64,000 nucleotides of DNA from JAOTZA01 sp965224065 (GCA_965224065.1 CBDCYF010000005.1:930001-994000), one strand, 5' to 3'. Shown: positions 44,963-53,583, counted from the stretch's first letter. Made by a program: numbers and translations. The notes: generated by a model not told the origin, from the letters alone.

Positions 44963-46852
44963 ATGAAGCGATCCGGCGTCCTCGAGGTCCGCGGCAACCT
45001 GGCCCTCGAGTTCGAAGACGTTCTGTCCTCTGGCGCGTTGGAGGCGATGGCTGAGCTTGCTCCGTTGAACAAACGCCGGTTGGCCCTGATGGCCGCGCGG
45101 ACCGAGCGGCGCGCCCGAAGAGCCGCGGGCAAGGAACGGATCGAATTTTTGGACGCCGGGACCGAGATTCCCGGGACCGGCCTCACTGCGCAGCAAGCCC
45201 GCGACGGCGATTTCGAGGGCGGCGAGATCCCGCCGGATCTCCAGCGCCAGTGGATCCAGGGCACCGGCCCCGCCGCGCGGCCACGCGCGACGCTCGAGAC
45301 CGGGCTGCGCAATGTGGCCTATGCGCTTCTCTCGGGAGCCGATGGCTGGATGTTTGACGGCGAAGACGCCCTGGGCCAAATCTCCACCATGTCGCTCGAC
45401 AACCAACGAAATCTGAAACTGGCAATTCACAGAGACCGGAGATTTCTCGACGTGGCCGAGGTCGTGGCCGCCCAAATGAACGATTGGGCCAGAGGCTTTT
45501 TTGGCCACGACATCATCTCGGACTGGCGGGCGCAGCTCGACTTCACAACCAAGATCTATCGCGCGCGCGGGCTGCATCTCGACGACCGTCAGATCCGCCA
45601 GGCTGACGGCACAGGCTTCTCCGCTTCGATCGTCGATGCTGCGCTCTATATCGTCAACAACGCTCAAACGCTCGCTGAAGCCGGGGCTTCGGTCGTCCTC
45701 TACTTGCCAAAGATCCAAGTGGCCGCGGAGGCGGCGTTGTGGAACGACATTTTGGATGGCCTCGAGCACTACCTGGGCCTCGACGCCGGGACGATCAAGG
45801 CCTACGTGCTGGTCGAACAAGTTGAAGCGTCTTTTCAACTCATGGAGATCCGGGCCGCGTTAGGCAAACACTTCGTCGGCTACAACACCGGCCGATGGGA
45901 CTACATCAACAGCGTCTCAGACGCCATGGCTTGGGACCCGGATTTCATCAACCCGAACATCGATGCCATCACCATGACCTACGGTTACATGCGCAACTAC
46001 GAGGACCGGGTCCGCCGAGCCGTCAACACGCCGGACCGCCACGGCCGCTGCGCGCTCTGGCAAGGCGGCATGGAGCCCAACATTCCAGTGGGCTCGGAGG
46101 AAGGGGTAGCCGCCGGCATGAGGCGCGCCGTGGCGGGGGGGGAACGAGAACAGCGCGAAGGTGCCAGCGGCAAATGGGTGGCGCACTGGAAGATGGTTCA
46201 CATCGTGCGGCCGGTCTGGGAGAGGGCTGGGCAAAACAACCAGCTCGGCCGTGAGTTTGCGCCACTCACCTACACCGAAGAGGATGCCGCCGGGCTTTTT
46301 GCCCTGGAGCCGGCCCCTCGCACGATCCGGGGCGCCCGCGACCTCCTCAGCGTCGGCCTCCAATACGGTAACGCCTTTCTGCGCGGATTCCAGGCGGCGG
46401 CGCTCAAACCGGCAGACTTCTTCGGCGACGACGGCACCCTCTACCTGATGGAGGACATGGCCACCGGTGAAATCCGTCTGTCGATCCTCTGGGAATGGCT
46501 GCACAAATCGGCCACTCTCACCGCAGACGACCAGGAAGTCGGGGTGCGGGAGGGCGATGTTTTTTCGCGCGAGCTTTTTGAACGTCTGCTGGACGAGGAG
46601 CACGACAAGCTCCTCGCGGCAGCCAACCGCGACGTGCATGACGATTCCAAACACACCACCCTCCCCATCGCGCGCCAAATCGTTGAGACGTACGTCACCG
46701 ACACCAACAAAATGCCCTGGTACATCGACCTGCTCAACATCAACCTCGGCCTCGATGAGCGCGAGGTCGCCAGCGACAGAATCGAGCGTTTTTTACACAT
46801 GTTTCGCGAACGAGGTGTACGCATCACGGAGAACCTGGATTTTGACCTTTGA
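44963..46852 (+). CDS. aceB: Malate synthase (divergent, long form)
   Basis: 629 residues; condenses glyoxylate and acetyl-CoA to malate in the glyoxylate shunt. Family landmarks are GYNTGRWDYINSVSDA (the CGRWDYIFS motif with the catalytic Arg), FINPNIDAITMTYGYMRNYEDRVRRA, ALWQGGMEPNIPV (for GGMAAFIP), WVAHWKMVHIVRPVW, and RLSILWEWLHKSA. The usual DFEDS segment reads FDGEDALGQ, and the protein is about 90 residues longer than standard MSA, so it is a divergent branch. ATG 44963 has GGAG and AAGG upstream; GTG 44924 is less likely. It shares an operon with aceA (18-base gap). Confidence 0.88.
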   Translation: MKRSGVLEVRGNLALEFEDVLSSGALEAMAELAPLNKRRLALMAARTERRARRAAGKERIEFLDAGTEIPGTGLTAQQARDGDFEGGEIPPDLQRQWIQGTGPAARPRATLETGLRNVAYALLSGADGWMFDGEDALGQISTMSLDNQRNLKLAIHRDRRFLDVAEVVAAQMNDWARGFFGHDIISDWRAQLDFTTKIYRARGLHLDDRQIRQADGTGFSASIVDAALYIVNNAQTLAEAGASVVLYLPKIQVAAEAALWNDILDGLEHYLGLDAGTIKAYVLVEQVEASFQLMEIRAALGKHFVGYNTGRWDYINSVSDAMAWDPDFINPNIDAITMTYGYMRNYEDRVRRAVNTPDRHGRCALWQGGMEPNIPVGSEEGVAAGMRRAVAGGEREQREGASGKWVAHWKMVHIVRPVWERAGQNNQLGREFAPLTYTEEDAAGLFALEPAPRTIRGARDLLSVGLQYGNAFLRGFQAAALKPADFFGDDGTLYLMEDMATGEIRLSILWEWLHKSATLTADDQEVGVREGDVFSRELFERLLDEEHDKLLAAANRDVHDDSKHTTLPIARQIVETYVTDTNKMPWYIDLLNINLGLDEREVASDRIERFLHMFRERGVRITENLDFDL

Positions 46853-46870
46853 CTTGCAAGGAGCGACCCA

Positions 46871-49150
46871 ATGACCGTCCTTGAACAAGAAATCGCCCAG
46901 TCCCGCAAATGGATGGAGAGTCCCCGGTTCGAAGGCACCGTCCGTCTTTATTCGCCGCAACAAGTCGCCGCCCAGCAAGGCACGATTCGTAGCGAATATT
47001 CGGTGGCCCGAGACGCTGCCGACGGATTTTTCACCCGGTTGCGCGAGCTCTTCGGGCAGAAGAAGAGCATCACGACTTTCGGGCCGTACTCGCCCGGCCA
47101 GGCCGTGACGATGAAGCGCATGGGAATTGAGGGGATCTACCTCGGTGGCTGGGCCACCTCGGCCAAAGGCTCTACGAACGAGGACCCCGGCGCAGACCTG
47201 GCGAGCTACCCGCTGAGCCAAGTCCCGGACGAAGCCGCGGTTCTCGTGCGCGCGCTTTTGGCCGCCGACCGGAATCAGCGGTACGCACGTTCTCGTATGA
47301 CTCAAGAAGAGCTCAAAAACGCCCCGGCCCACGATTTCCGACCCTTCATCATTGCCGACGCGGACACCGGCCACGGCGGTGACGCGCATGTGCGCAATCT
47401 GGTGCGGCGTTTCGTCGAGGCAGGAGTGCCCGGCTACCACATCGAGGACCAGCGCCCAGGCAGCAAAAAGTGCGGCCACCAAGGCGGCAAGGTGCTGGTC
47501 TCGGTCGACGAGCAGATCAAACGTCTCAACGCCGCCCGATTCCAGCTCGATGTCATGCGCGTCGGCGGCTTGATCGTCGCACGCACCGACGCCGAGGCTG
47601 CGACCCTGCTCGAAAACGGCTCCGATGAGCGCGACCAGCCGTTCATTCTTGGCGCCACCAACGCCGATCTACCTCCATACAAAATCTGCAGCCTGGCGGT
47701 CATTCGGAACTTGCACGAGGCCGGAATCGACGAGCTCAACGGACATCAGCTCTATAAGGTCTCGGACCGACAGTACAAGACCGCGGATCAATGGCTGGAA
47801 CGTTCCGGCGTCGCGGCGCTCACAACCCAGGTCGCTGAGGAATTCAGGAACGGCGCCCTGAGCGCCGAGGCCGCTCTCGACCGGGTATCGACCACCGCGG
47901 TCAAAGCCTGGGAGACCCAGGCGGGATTGAAAACCTACGCCGAGGCCGTGGCCGACGTCCTCGAATTTCGCAGCAGTGAAGGCGAGGAGTTCGGCATGAC
48001 CGTCGAAGAGTGGCGCGAATTCTCCAGGCAAGCTTCGCACTTCGACGCCAAAGAAAAGGCCAAGGAGCTGGGGATCCAGATCATTTGGAGTGCGGATCTG
48101 GCCAAAACGCCCGAGGGCTACTGCCAGATACGGGGAGGCATCCCCTATGCGATCGCAAAATCGCTCGCCGTGGCGCCGTTCTGCGACATTTTGTGGATGG
48201 AAACCAAGACCGCGAACCTGGCCGACGCCAAGGAGTTTGCCGACGCCGTCCACGCGGTATTCCCCGAAAAGATGCTCGCCTACAACCTGTCACCCTCTTT
48301 TAATTGGGACACCACGGGAATGAGCGACGACGAAATGCGCCGGTTTCCGGAAGAGCTTGGCAGGATGGGCTTTGTCTTCAACTTCATCACGTACGGCGGA
48401 CACCAGGTCGACGGGCTGGCGGGAGAGGAGTTCGCCACCGCCCTGCAACAAGACGGCATGTTGGCCCTGGCTCGGCTGCAGCGCAAGTTGCGTCTGGTCG
48501 AGTCACCGTACAAGACACCGCAGACCCTCGTTGGCGGCCCACGTCTCGACGGCGCGCTGATGGCCTCCTCCGGCCGGACCGCCACCACCAAAGCGATGGG
48601 CAAAGGCTCGACCCAATTTCAGCACATGGTGCAGACCGAAGCCCCGGTCAGCCTGCTCGAGGAGTGGCTCGGCATGTGGACCGACTTCTACGACCTGCCC
48701 GGCGGCCTCAAGGTGGCGTTGCGGCCGCACCGCGCGGGATCCGAACTGCTGGAGCTCCAGATACTTGGCGAGGGCGCCGAGCCGATGGCCAACGTCATCT
48801 TCGCCCCGATCCAAGACCGCCGTGGGCGCAACATCCTCTCAGTGCGCGACCAGAACACCTTCGCCGAAGAGCTCAGGATGAAACGGCTGATGACCTTGAT
48901 CCATCTCTTTCTGGCCCACCGCTACAAGATCTCGTCGGTCCACTACGTGACACCGACCGACGACAACAAGTACCAGACCGCGAAGATGAAGACCCACGGT
49001 GTTTTCTCGGAGGTCCACGACGAGATCGGTCAGATCATCGTGGCCCAGGTCAACCCCGAGCGGATCGAGGAACTGCTAGACCCCGACCGGGAAGCCCTCA
49101 AGGGACTGATTGCCAAGATGGACAAACAGTTGGTGGAAGCGGAGCGCTAG
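46871..49150 (+). CDS. aceA: Isocitrate lyase, long type
   Basis: 759 residues, comparable to the long AceA2-type lyases rather than the ~430-residue enterobacterial form. It splits isocitrate into glyoxylate and succinate. Visible residues are ITTFGPYSPGQAVTMKRMGIEGIYLGGW at the N-terminus, IADADTGHGGDAHV with the Mg2+ Asp residues near 162-171, and the catalytic KKCGHQGGK at 199-207. YNLSPSFNWD lies farther on, and a C-terminal extension of about 200 residues ends near EQ/AER. AAGGAG lies before ATG 46871. It shares its last bases (CTAG, 49147-49150) with the convergent DinB-like gene. Confidence 0.93.
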   Translation: MTVLEQEIAQSRKWMESPRFEGTVRLYSPQQVAAQQGTIRSEYSVARDAADGFFTRLRELFGQKKSITTFGPYSPGQAVTMKRMGIEGIYLGGWATSAKGSTNEDPGADLASYPLSQVPDEAAVLVRALLAADRNQRYARSRMTQEELKNAPAHDFRPFIIADADTGHGGDAHVRNLVRRFVEAGVPGYHIEDQRPGSKKCGHQGGKVLVSVDEQIKRLNAARFQLDVMRVGGLIVARTDAEAATLLENGSDERDQPFILGATNADLPPYKICSLAVIRNLHEAGIDELNGHQLYKVSDRQYKTADQWLERSGVAALTTQVAEEFRNGALSAEAALDRVSTTAVKAWETQAGLKTYAEAVADVLEFRSSEGEEFGMTVEEWREFSRQASHFDAKEKAKELGIQIIWSADLAKTPEGYCQIRGGIPYAIAKSLAVAPFCDILWMETKTANLADAKEFADAVHAVFPEKMLAYNLSPSFNWDTTGMSDDEMRRFPEELGRMGFVFNFITYGGHQVDGLAGEEFATALQQDGMLALARLQRKLRLVESPYKTPQTLVGGPRLDGALMASSGRTATTKAMGKGSTQFQHMVQTEAPVSLLEEWLGMWTDFYDLPGGLKVALRPHRAGSELLELQILGEGAEPMANVIFAPIQDRRGRNILSVRDQNTFAEELRMKRLMTLIHLFLAHRYKISSVHYVTPTDDNKYQTAKMKTHGVFSEVHDEIGQIIVAQVNPERIEELLDPDREALKGLIAKMDKQLVEAER

Positions 49151-49617
49151 ACCAGACCGAACTGCCGGTAATGGTGCCGGCTATGCAGCCCGTGGATGCG
49201 ACACCAGCGGGAAAGCGAAGTCCGCCCCATGAGCAGGTGGATGGTGCGCATCTCGGGGTCGGCCGCCGCGCGCGCGGCAAAACGCCGATACACGCTAACG
49301 AGACGCTCCCGCTCTTGCTCGAAGGGGTGCTCTGGCGCGGGAAACAGCTCCGGCACGGGCGGCTTGGTCCCAGGCTTCCCTTTGGGCCAAAGTGTGAACA
49401 CATAAATGGACAGGAAGCCGATCGGCTTGCCGATGATGGGCGGCGTCAGGCGTTTGACCTCAAGCTCGCCCAGCGACATCTCGACCGTGGCGCGCAGATG
49501 GCAGGTCATGGCGCTAGCATCCATACCACCCCAACGCGGCGAAGTGTCTGCTCGGAGTGCCGCGAGCCGGTCGCAATGGTACGACAGATTGTCCTGGTTC
49601 AGTTTACGCCATGCCAT
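49147..49617 (-). CDS. DinB/DUF1569-like protein
   Basis: 156 residues with the DinB-like four-helix pattern: RWGGMDASAMTCHLRATVEMSLGE with the first metal-type His, then FEQERERLVSVYRRFAA, and the C-terminal HSRHHYRQFGLV resembling the HHxRQFG ending of DUF1569. Function is unknown; relatives are thiol-dependent transferases or structural orphans. ATG 49617 was chosen over the longer frame to 49731. It overlaps the regulator gene by 14 bases, so the two are probably co-transcribed. It is convergent with aceA. Confidence 0.75.
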   Translation of the reverse strand: MAWRKLNQDNLSYHCDRLAALRADTSPRWGGMDASAMTCHLRATVEMSLGELEVKRLTPPIIGKPIGFLSIYVFTLWPKGKPGTKPPVPELFPAPEHPFEQERERLVSVYRRFAARAAADPEMRTIHLLMGRTSLSRWCRIHGLHSRHHYRQFGLV

Positions 49618-51106
49618 ATCGCTCTGCCCCGCTGGACAACAGCTCCTTGAGTGCCCGCTCACGCGCGATTTCCCCCTCCTCCTGTTCGGCGAGCATCGGC
49701 GGCACGACCCGATCAGAACACTCCTCCGCACTCAAAGCGCAACGCTCGCAGGTCAGGCTGACCTGGACTGTCGGGATCTTGCGGTCGTTCCAAAAACCGA
49801 CTCTCTCCTGGAAGTCGCGGTTGAGGAAGAAACCAAGCGAGACTGCCGATCTGCCCGTCTGGGTCAAAGCCAGCGCTCGGCCCATAGAGATCACAAAAAA
49901 CACGTTCTCTTCGGGCAAAAAAACCGACTTCTGCACTCTCATTTCCGGCCGACTCGAACCACTCCCGCCGGCTGGCTTCTGTAGCAGCTTCAACGCCGGC
50001 CAGCGCCGGCAGTAGTGCTCGTTCAACCCCAGCCCGTGGGGCACGGGCACGCGAGACATATTCAAGACCTTGGTCAACCGGAAACGCTCTTGCTGCTCCG
50101 GCCGGTGGAAACGCATGAAGAAGATCTCGTCGAGACCGAAAGACGCGGGCACGATCTGGGTCAACCGAGTAAAGAAGGTCTCCGGTGTCGCCTTCCAGCG
50201 GTTCATGCAGCCCAGGAACGCCCGATTGCTCCAGGTCGACCGCGCAAAGAATCCCGTCAGGTCCTCGACTAGGCGATCGCGATCGATCAAAAGAGCCCCC
50301 GAGAAATAGGAAGCCTTGAAGTTGTTCAAGACCTGTCGAAAGGACTCCACCTTGATCCAAGATGAGCTGGTGGCGCGCTCCTTGAGTTTCAGATACCGAT
50401 AACCGATCTCGCGGCCCAGTACAAATGCTCTCTGAGACGGCAAGAGACGGCGGTTGAGAAAGAGCGTCGGCGGCTTGCCGGGCCGGAACACCGACCGAAA
50501 GCCCTCGAGGTGGGGATCGCTGGTCAAAACCTTGTCGTCGAGTTGGTAGCCCCAATCTTCGATCAAGCACTTCTCCAGGGCGCGCGGGTCGAGCGGGCCG
50601 TCCGGCCACTCCTGTGATTCCCGGAATTGTCTCGCCGCCGCTTCGAGCTCATCGAAGTGGTTGCGGTTCATTTGCTGGTAAGAGCGAAGCGCCGCCAGCA
50701 GGAAGTGCTCCACAGTGACGTCATAGGTCCGCCCGATCTCGAGAACCGTTTGGATCAAGGCCCCGGCCTTGACTGGGTCCGAGGCCATGACCTCCACCAC
50801 GTCTTCCGCGGTCAGGCCAAAGAGCTCGAACGGAAATTCTCGGAGGAACGGCGAGCCCACCGCCTCTTTCAACGGGTCGAGCTCCTTGGCCACCTGAAGT
50901 GACACCAACCCGTCGAATGGGACGTCCAACGCCTCCGCCAGCCGCATGAGTTTTTCCGGCTTCGGGTACTTTTTTCCCTTCTCGATCTCGGAGAGGTAAG
51001 AAATCGATACGCCGGAGGCCGCCGCCACGTCACTCAGCGTTTTTCCCGCGGTCCGGCGGAGGTTCCGGAGCTTCAGACCGAGGATCAGGCGAGGGTTCTC
51101 AGACAT
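49604..51106 (-). CDS. XRE-family regulator of RamB/ScfR type
   Basis: 500 residues. The N-terminal HTH_3 domain (8-62) is LGLKLRNLRRTAGKTLSDVAAASGVSISYLSEIEKGKKYP. The middle has a degenerate IrrE/M78 peptidase-like segment (SQRAFVLGREIGYRYLKL, where HExxH would be expected), and the long C-terminal ScfR-like domain contains two cysteine pairs (SLTCERCALSAEEC). Such proteins control glyoxylate/acetate or fatty-acid genes in other bacteria, for example RamB. Here the gene stands beside aceB-aceA, and AGCGAAA half-sites flank its own start, so autoregulation and control of the shunt are likely. The ligand may be an acyl-CoA or organic acid, which is inference. Confidence 0.88.
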   Translation of the reverse strand: MSENPRLILGLKLRNLRRTAGKTLSDVAAASGVSISYLSEIEKGKKYPKPEKLMRLAEALDVPFDGLVSLQVAKELDPLKEAVGSPFLREFPFELFGLTAEDVVEVMASDPVKAGALIQTVLEIGRTYDVTVEHFLLAALRSYQQMNRNHFDELEAAARQFRESQEWPDGPLDPRALEKCLIEDWGYQLDDKVLTSDPHLEGFRSVFRPGKPPTLFLNRRLLPSQRAFVLGREIGYRYLKLKERATSSSWIKVESFRQVLNNFKASYFSGALLIDRDRLVEDLTGFFARSTWSNRAFLGCMNRWKATPETFFTRLTQIVPASFGLDEIFFMRFHRPEQQERFRLTKVLNMSRVPVPHGLGLNEHYCRRWPALKLLQKPAGGSGSSRPEMRVQKSVFLPEENVFFVISMGRALALTQTGRSAVSLGFFLNRDFQERVGFWNDRKIPTVQVSLTCERCALSAEECSDRVVPPMLAEQEEGEIARERALKELLSSGAERYGMA

Positions 51107-51117
51107 GGCGAGCCAGC

Positions 51118-51134
51118 TTTCGCTGCAAGCGAAA
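51118..51134. promoter_or_regulatory. Operator palindrome near the regulator start
   Basis: TTTCGCTGCAAGCGAAA has perfect 7-base arms with a 3-base centre. It lies 12 bases upstream of the regulator's ATG (minus strand, 51106). It uses the same AGCGAAA half-site as 51165-51178, in the opposite arrangement. Confidence 0.65.
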
Positions 51135-51164
51135 CCCTACCAGAATTCAAAAAAATCCGTTTTT

Positions 51165-51178
51165 AGCGAAATTTCGCT
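51165..51178. promoter_or_regulatory. Operator palindrome AGCGAAATTTCGCT
   Basis: A perfect 14-base palindrome whose last base is the first base of the TTGACA box of the small-protein promoter. A bound regulator would cover or touch the -35 region. It lies in the 131-base divergent region between the XRE regulator and the 60-residue protein. Confidence 0.7.
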
Positions 51179-51206
51179 TGACAACGGTTTTCCGCAAAAC
51201 TAGACT
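51178..51206 (+). promoter_or_regulatory. Sigma-70 promoter of the 60-residue protein
   Basis: TTGACA (51178-51183) and TAGACT (51201-51206) are separated by exactly 17 bases. Transcription would start near 51213, giving a leader of about 25 bases with GGAG before ATG 51238. Confidence 0.7.
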
Positions 51207-51237
51207 CCCATCACCGACAACGACCAGGAGATATCCG

Positions 51238-51420
51238 ATGGACCAACCCCAGGAAGCTGCAGCTCAAGAGACGCACCTCGACCCGCCTGACCGCGAGGCG
51301 TCCGATGACACCAAGACGGAACAACGCGATGGAGCGCCGTTGCTCGTTCAGATGAACGAAGTCCTGGTCCTCTTCGGGTCCGGTCTAGATCAATTCAATT
51401 TCTGCGACGATCCCTGCTAG
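51238..51420 (+). CDS. 60-residue protein of unknown function with RamB-like control
   Basis: Not recognised. The protein has an acidic, Gln/Glu/Asp-rich, probably disordered N-terminal half (to about residue 33). A hydrophobic C-terminal stretch follows (APLLVQMNEVLVLFGSG), ending GLDQFNFCDDPC with two cysteines four residues apart. No signal peptide. GGAG sits seven bases before ATG 51238. A consensus sigma-70 promoter and a perfect palindromic operator lie directly upstream, and a strong GC hairpin follows the stop. The last 26 bases overlap the convergent propeller gene. Leader-plus-short-cysteine-tail could fit a modified peptide precursor or a small regulatory/metal-binding partner of the glyoxylate locus. 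Both are speculation. Confidence 0.65.
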   Translation: MDQPQEAAAQETHLDPPDREASDDTKTEQRDGAPLLVQMNEVLVLFGSGLDQFNFCDDPC

Positions 51421-52963
51421 CCGGAACGCCGCGGCCTTCGGCGGAGCAAGCTCCGCCCTCATCGCTAGCCTCCGCCTTCGCCTGGGAGACGCTGTTAGCG
51501 TCAGACTCGAACGCATAAATCTGACCGTCGGTCGCGCCAACGAACACACGCCCGTCTCCAACCACGGGAGAGGATCCGAAGCCCCACAAAACGGATTCCG
51601 CTGGGCGCTCCAAGGGAAATTTCCATAAAACGGCGCCCGTTGTCCTGTCGACCGCAAATAAGGCCGCGCGGTGTTCCACCAAATAGTCCGCTACCCCCAC
51701 AGTCCCTTGGAAAACCGTAGATTCGCTGACGGCGGGCTGTGACCAAGCGGAACCACCGGTGTCCAATTCCCACAACAACGTGCCGTTTTTTGCGTCATAC
51801 GCAAAAAGGCGCTGGCCGTCCGATGTCCCGATGTAGGCCATGCCATCCCGGATCGTAGCGGTCGACTCGACCCACGAAAACCACTGATAGCGCCTCCAGA
51901 CAATCTCACCGTCCGTCGATCGTAAGCCGAGGAGCTCGTAGCTTCTGCTGCCGATCAGTACGAGGTCTTCATACGTGACGGGTGAAGACGCGATCGGCGC
52001 GCCGGTGTCAACGCGCCAGAGCGGATCGCCCGCCGATGCGTCAAGAGCGTAGAGGTGACCGTCGAAGCTACCGACGAATACGGTCGAGCCCACAACGGCA
52101 GGGGTCGATGTGACGGTTCTCCCCGTAGCGAAACGCCAGAGTCTGTCTCCCGACACCAGGTCGATCGCGTGGATCTCGCCCGTCGCGCAGCCGACAAAGA
52201 CCACGCCGTCGACAATGGTAGTCGACGAGGCATAGTGGTCGTACAGAAAGCCCTCGTCTCCGAGGCCAAGGCGCTCGATCGGGGAGTCTTGCAGCCTGGC
52301 CCGCCACCGCACAGATCCATCCCGCGCGTCGAGGCGATACAAATAGCCATCGTCGGACTGCACAAGGACAGTTCCGCCATGCACCATCGGACGGGCGCGA
52401 ACGGCCCCCCCGGTGGCAAAACGCCATACTTCGGAACCGTTGCCGGCTTTCAGCGCATAGACGTTTCCGTCGTCGCTACCCGCGTAGACGACCCCCCCGT
52501 CGTAGGACAAACCGGCCCAAATCGGTCCGTCAGCCGCAAACTTCCACACCGGCTCGGGTGAGGGAAAATCATCCCGGGCTGGCGCCGGGCGCGCCAGCTT
52601 GTCCACTTGCCGAAACAACACTGGGATCTCGTGGACCGGCACGATCTCTTCCGGCAGAACACCCCTCAGCGTGCGCTCGCTCGCATCGTGCGTCAACTCG
52701 ATCGGCCCGGCCCGCACTCGATCGCCAATGCGGGTGACGGCGCCAATCGGCAGGCCGTAGGCCTCGATGTCGATCAAGGAAAGCTGCGCGACTATCCCGC
52801 CTTTGCCGTCCCGGCTGAACTCGAGTCCAACCCGGCCGGTCGCGCCTCGGAATTCGGGCTGGGCGTACCAGACTCCGACGAGCGACCCCGGCCGCCCGTC
52901 CCGAGGATTGTCGCAGCCGGTAAAAAGAAACGCGAGCAACATCCCCAGTATCAAGAACTGCAT
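51395..52963 (-). CDS. PQQ-type beta-propeller lipoprotein
   Basis: 522 residues. A lipoprotein signal with lipobox LFTGC gives a lipidated Cys near 17. An N-terminal domain of about 110 residues follows, then seven or more PQQ/quinoprotein-like repeats with the pattern VYAGSDDGNVYALKAGNGSEVWRF and similar. Most units carry the Ala-x-Asp-x-x-x-Gly-x-x-x-Trp signature. No catalytic dehydrogenase residues or cytochrome site are evident, so a BamB-like or binding role is more likely than an enzyme. The last ~35 residues are low-complexity and pass through a terminator-like hairpin, suggesting that the original stop was lost. ATG 52963 starts the lipoprotein signal; the longer frame to 53017 was rejected. 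Confidence 0.82.
   Translation of the reverse strand: MQFLILGMLLAFLFTGCDNPRDGRPGSLVGVWYAQPEFRGATGRVGLEFSRDGKGGIVAQLSLIDIEAYGLPIGAVTRIGDRVRAGPIELTHDASERTLRGVLPEEIVPVHEIPVLFRQVDKLARPAPARDDFPSPEPVWKFAADGPIWAGLSYDGGVVYAGSDDGNVYALKAGNGSEVWRFATGGAVRARPMVHGGTVLVQSDDGYLYRLDARDGSVRWRARLQDSPIERLGLGDEGFLYDHYASSTTIVDGVVFVGCATGEIHAIDLVSGDRLWRFATGRTVTSTPAVVGSTVFVGSFDGHLYALDASAGDPLWRVDTGAPIASSPVTYEDLVLIGSRSYELLGLRSTDGEIVWRRYQWFSWVESTATIRDGMAYIGTSDGQRLFAYDAKNGTLLWELDTGGSAWSQPAVSESTVFQGTVGVADYLVEHRAALFAVDRTTGAVLWKFPLERPAESVLWGFGSSPVVGDGRVFVGATDGQIYAFESDANSVSQAKAEASDEGGACSAEGRGVPASRDRRRN
51440..51457 (+). terminator. GC hairpin after the 60-residue protein
   Basis: GGCGGAG and CTCCGCC pair perfectly around CAAG, 20 bases past the stop at 51420. 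No T-run follows. It lies inside the 3' end of the convergent propeller gene. Confidence 0.4.
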
Positions 52964-53026
52964 GGCTCTGTAGCAGTAGTCTTCGATTGAGTGGAAGCCC
53001 GCGCGCTGGGGTCGCATCGCTGCCCC

Positions 53027-53563
53027 TTAGTTTTTCTCCTGGTAGTAACCGTTGAAGGCCGTAAACCAAGTTTTTCCACCGTCTGTGGACCTCTCGCCGT
53101 GTTGGTGAACTCGTCCGTCTTCGAGCCTGCTCCAAGTCGCGCGCTTGAGGTATGCCGGTTGGGACCGGTCCTCCATCCGCATGACCCCTTCCCGGAGAAG
53201 ACCGCCGGTGAAATAAATTGCCGCGCCGGTATTGTCGATCCAGGTCTGGCGCCAGCTCCCCGCGGATCGGTCATAGAAGTTCATGCTGACGCCGGAGAAA
53301 GAGGCCGAAGGCGCTTGGTACTCCTCGAGGATCACACAACCGTCCTGCCGAAGACTGATCTTGCTGGTTGCGCCGGTGCCCGCGCCACTGGCGCTGGTTA
53401 TCTCCCATTCACCAAGCCAGAAGTCGAATTGCCGGAATTCCTCTCCACGGCAAGACCTCTCCGGCCTGCCGACCGAAGAGTCGTTCGATCTCTCCGTCGA
53501 GCACCCTAGGAGGATCAGAAAAAGCGGGAACAAGATTGCGCGCGCCGGTGGGTTCAGCGGCAT
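53027..53563 (-). CDS. Lipoprotein of the FDFWLGEW family
   Basis: 178 residues. The lipoprotein signal ends LILLGC near residue 21. The mature protein carries EFRQFDFWLGEWEITSASG, DGCVILEEYQAPSASFSGVSMNFYD, WRQTWIDNTGAAIYFTGG and a C-terminal SxDGGKTWFTAFNGYY. This beta-rich family (possibly DUF1579-like) is probably a secreted lipocalin-like binding protein, with function unknown. It follows its paralogue (53584-54498) on the same strand by 20 bases, a clear tandem duplication. ATG 53563 was chosen for the signal peptide. Confidence 0.75.
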   Translation of the reverse strand: MPLNPPARAILFPLFLILLGCSTERSNDSSVGRPERSCRGEEFRQFDFWLGEWEITSASGAGTGATSKISLRQDGCVILEEYQAPSASFSGVSMNFYDRSAGSWRQTWIDNTGAAIYFTGGLLREGVMRMEDRSQPAYLKRATWSRLEDGRVHQHGERSTDGGKTWFTAFNGYYQEKN

Positions 53564-53583
53564 GAAAGCCCAGGCCCCGCGTG

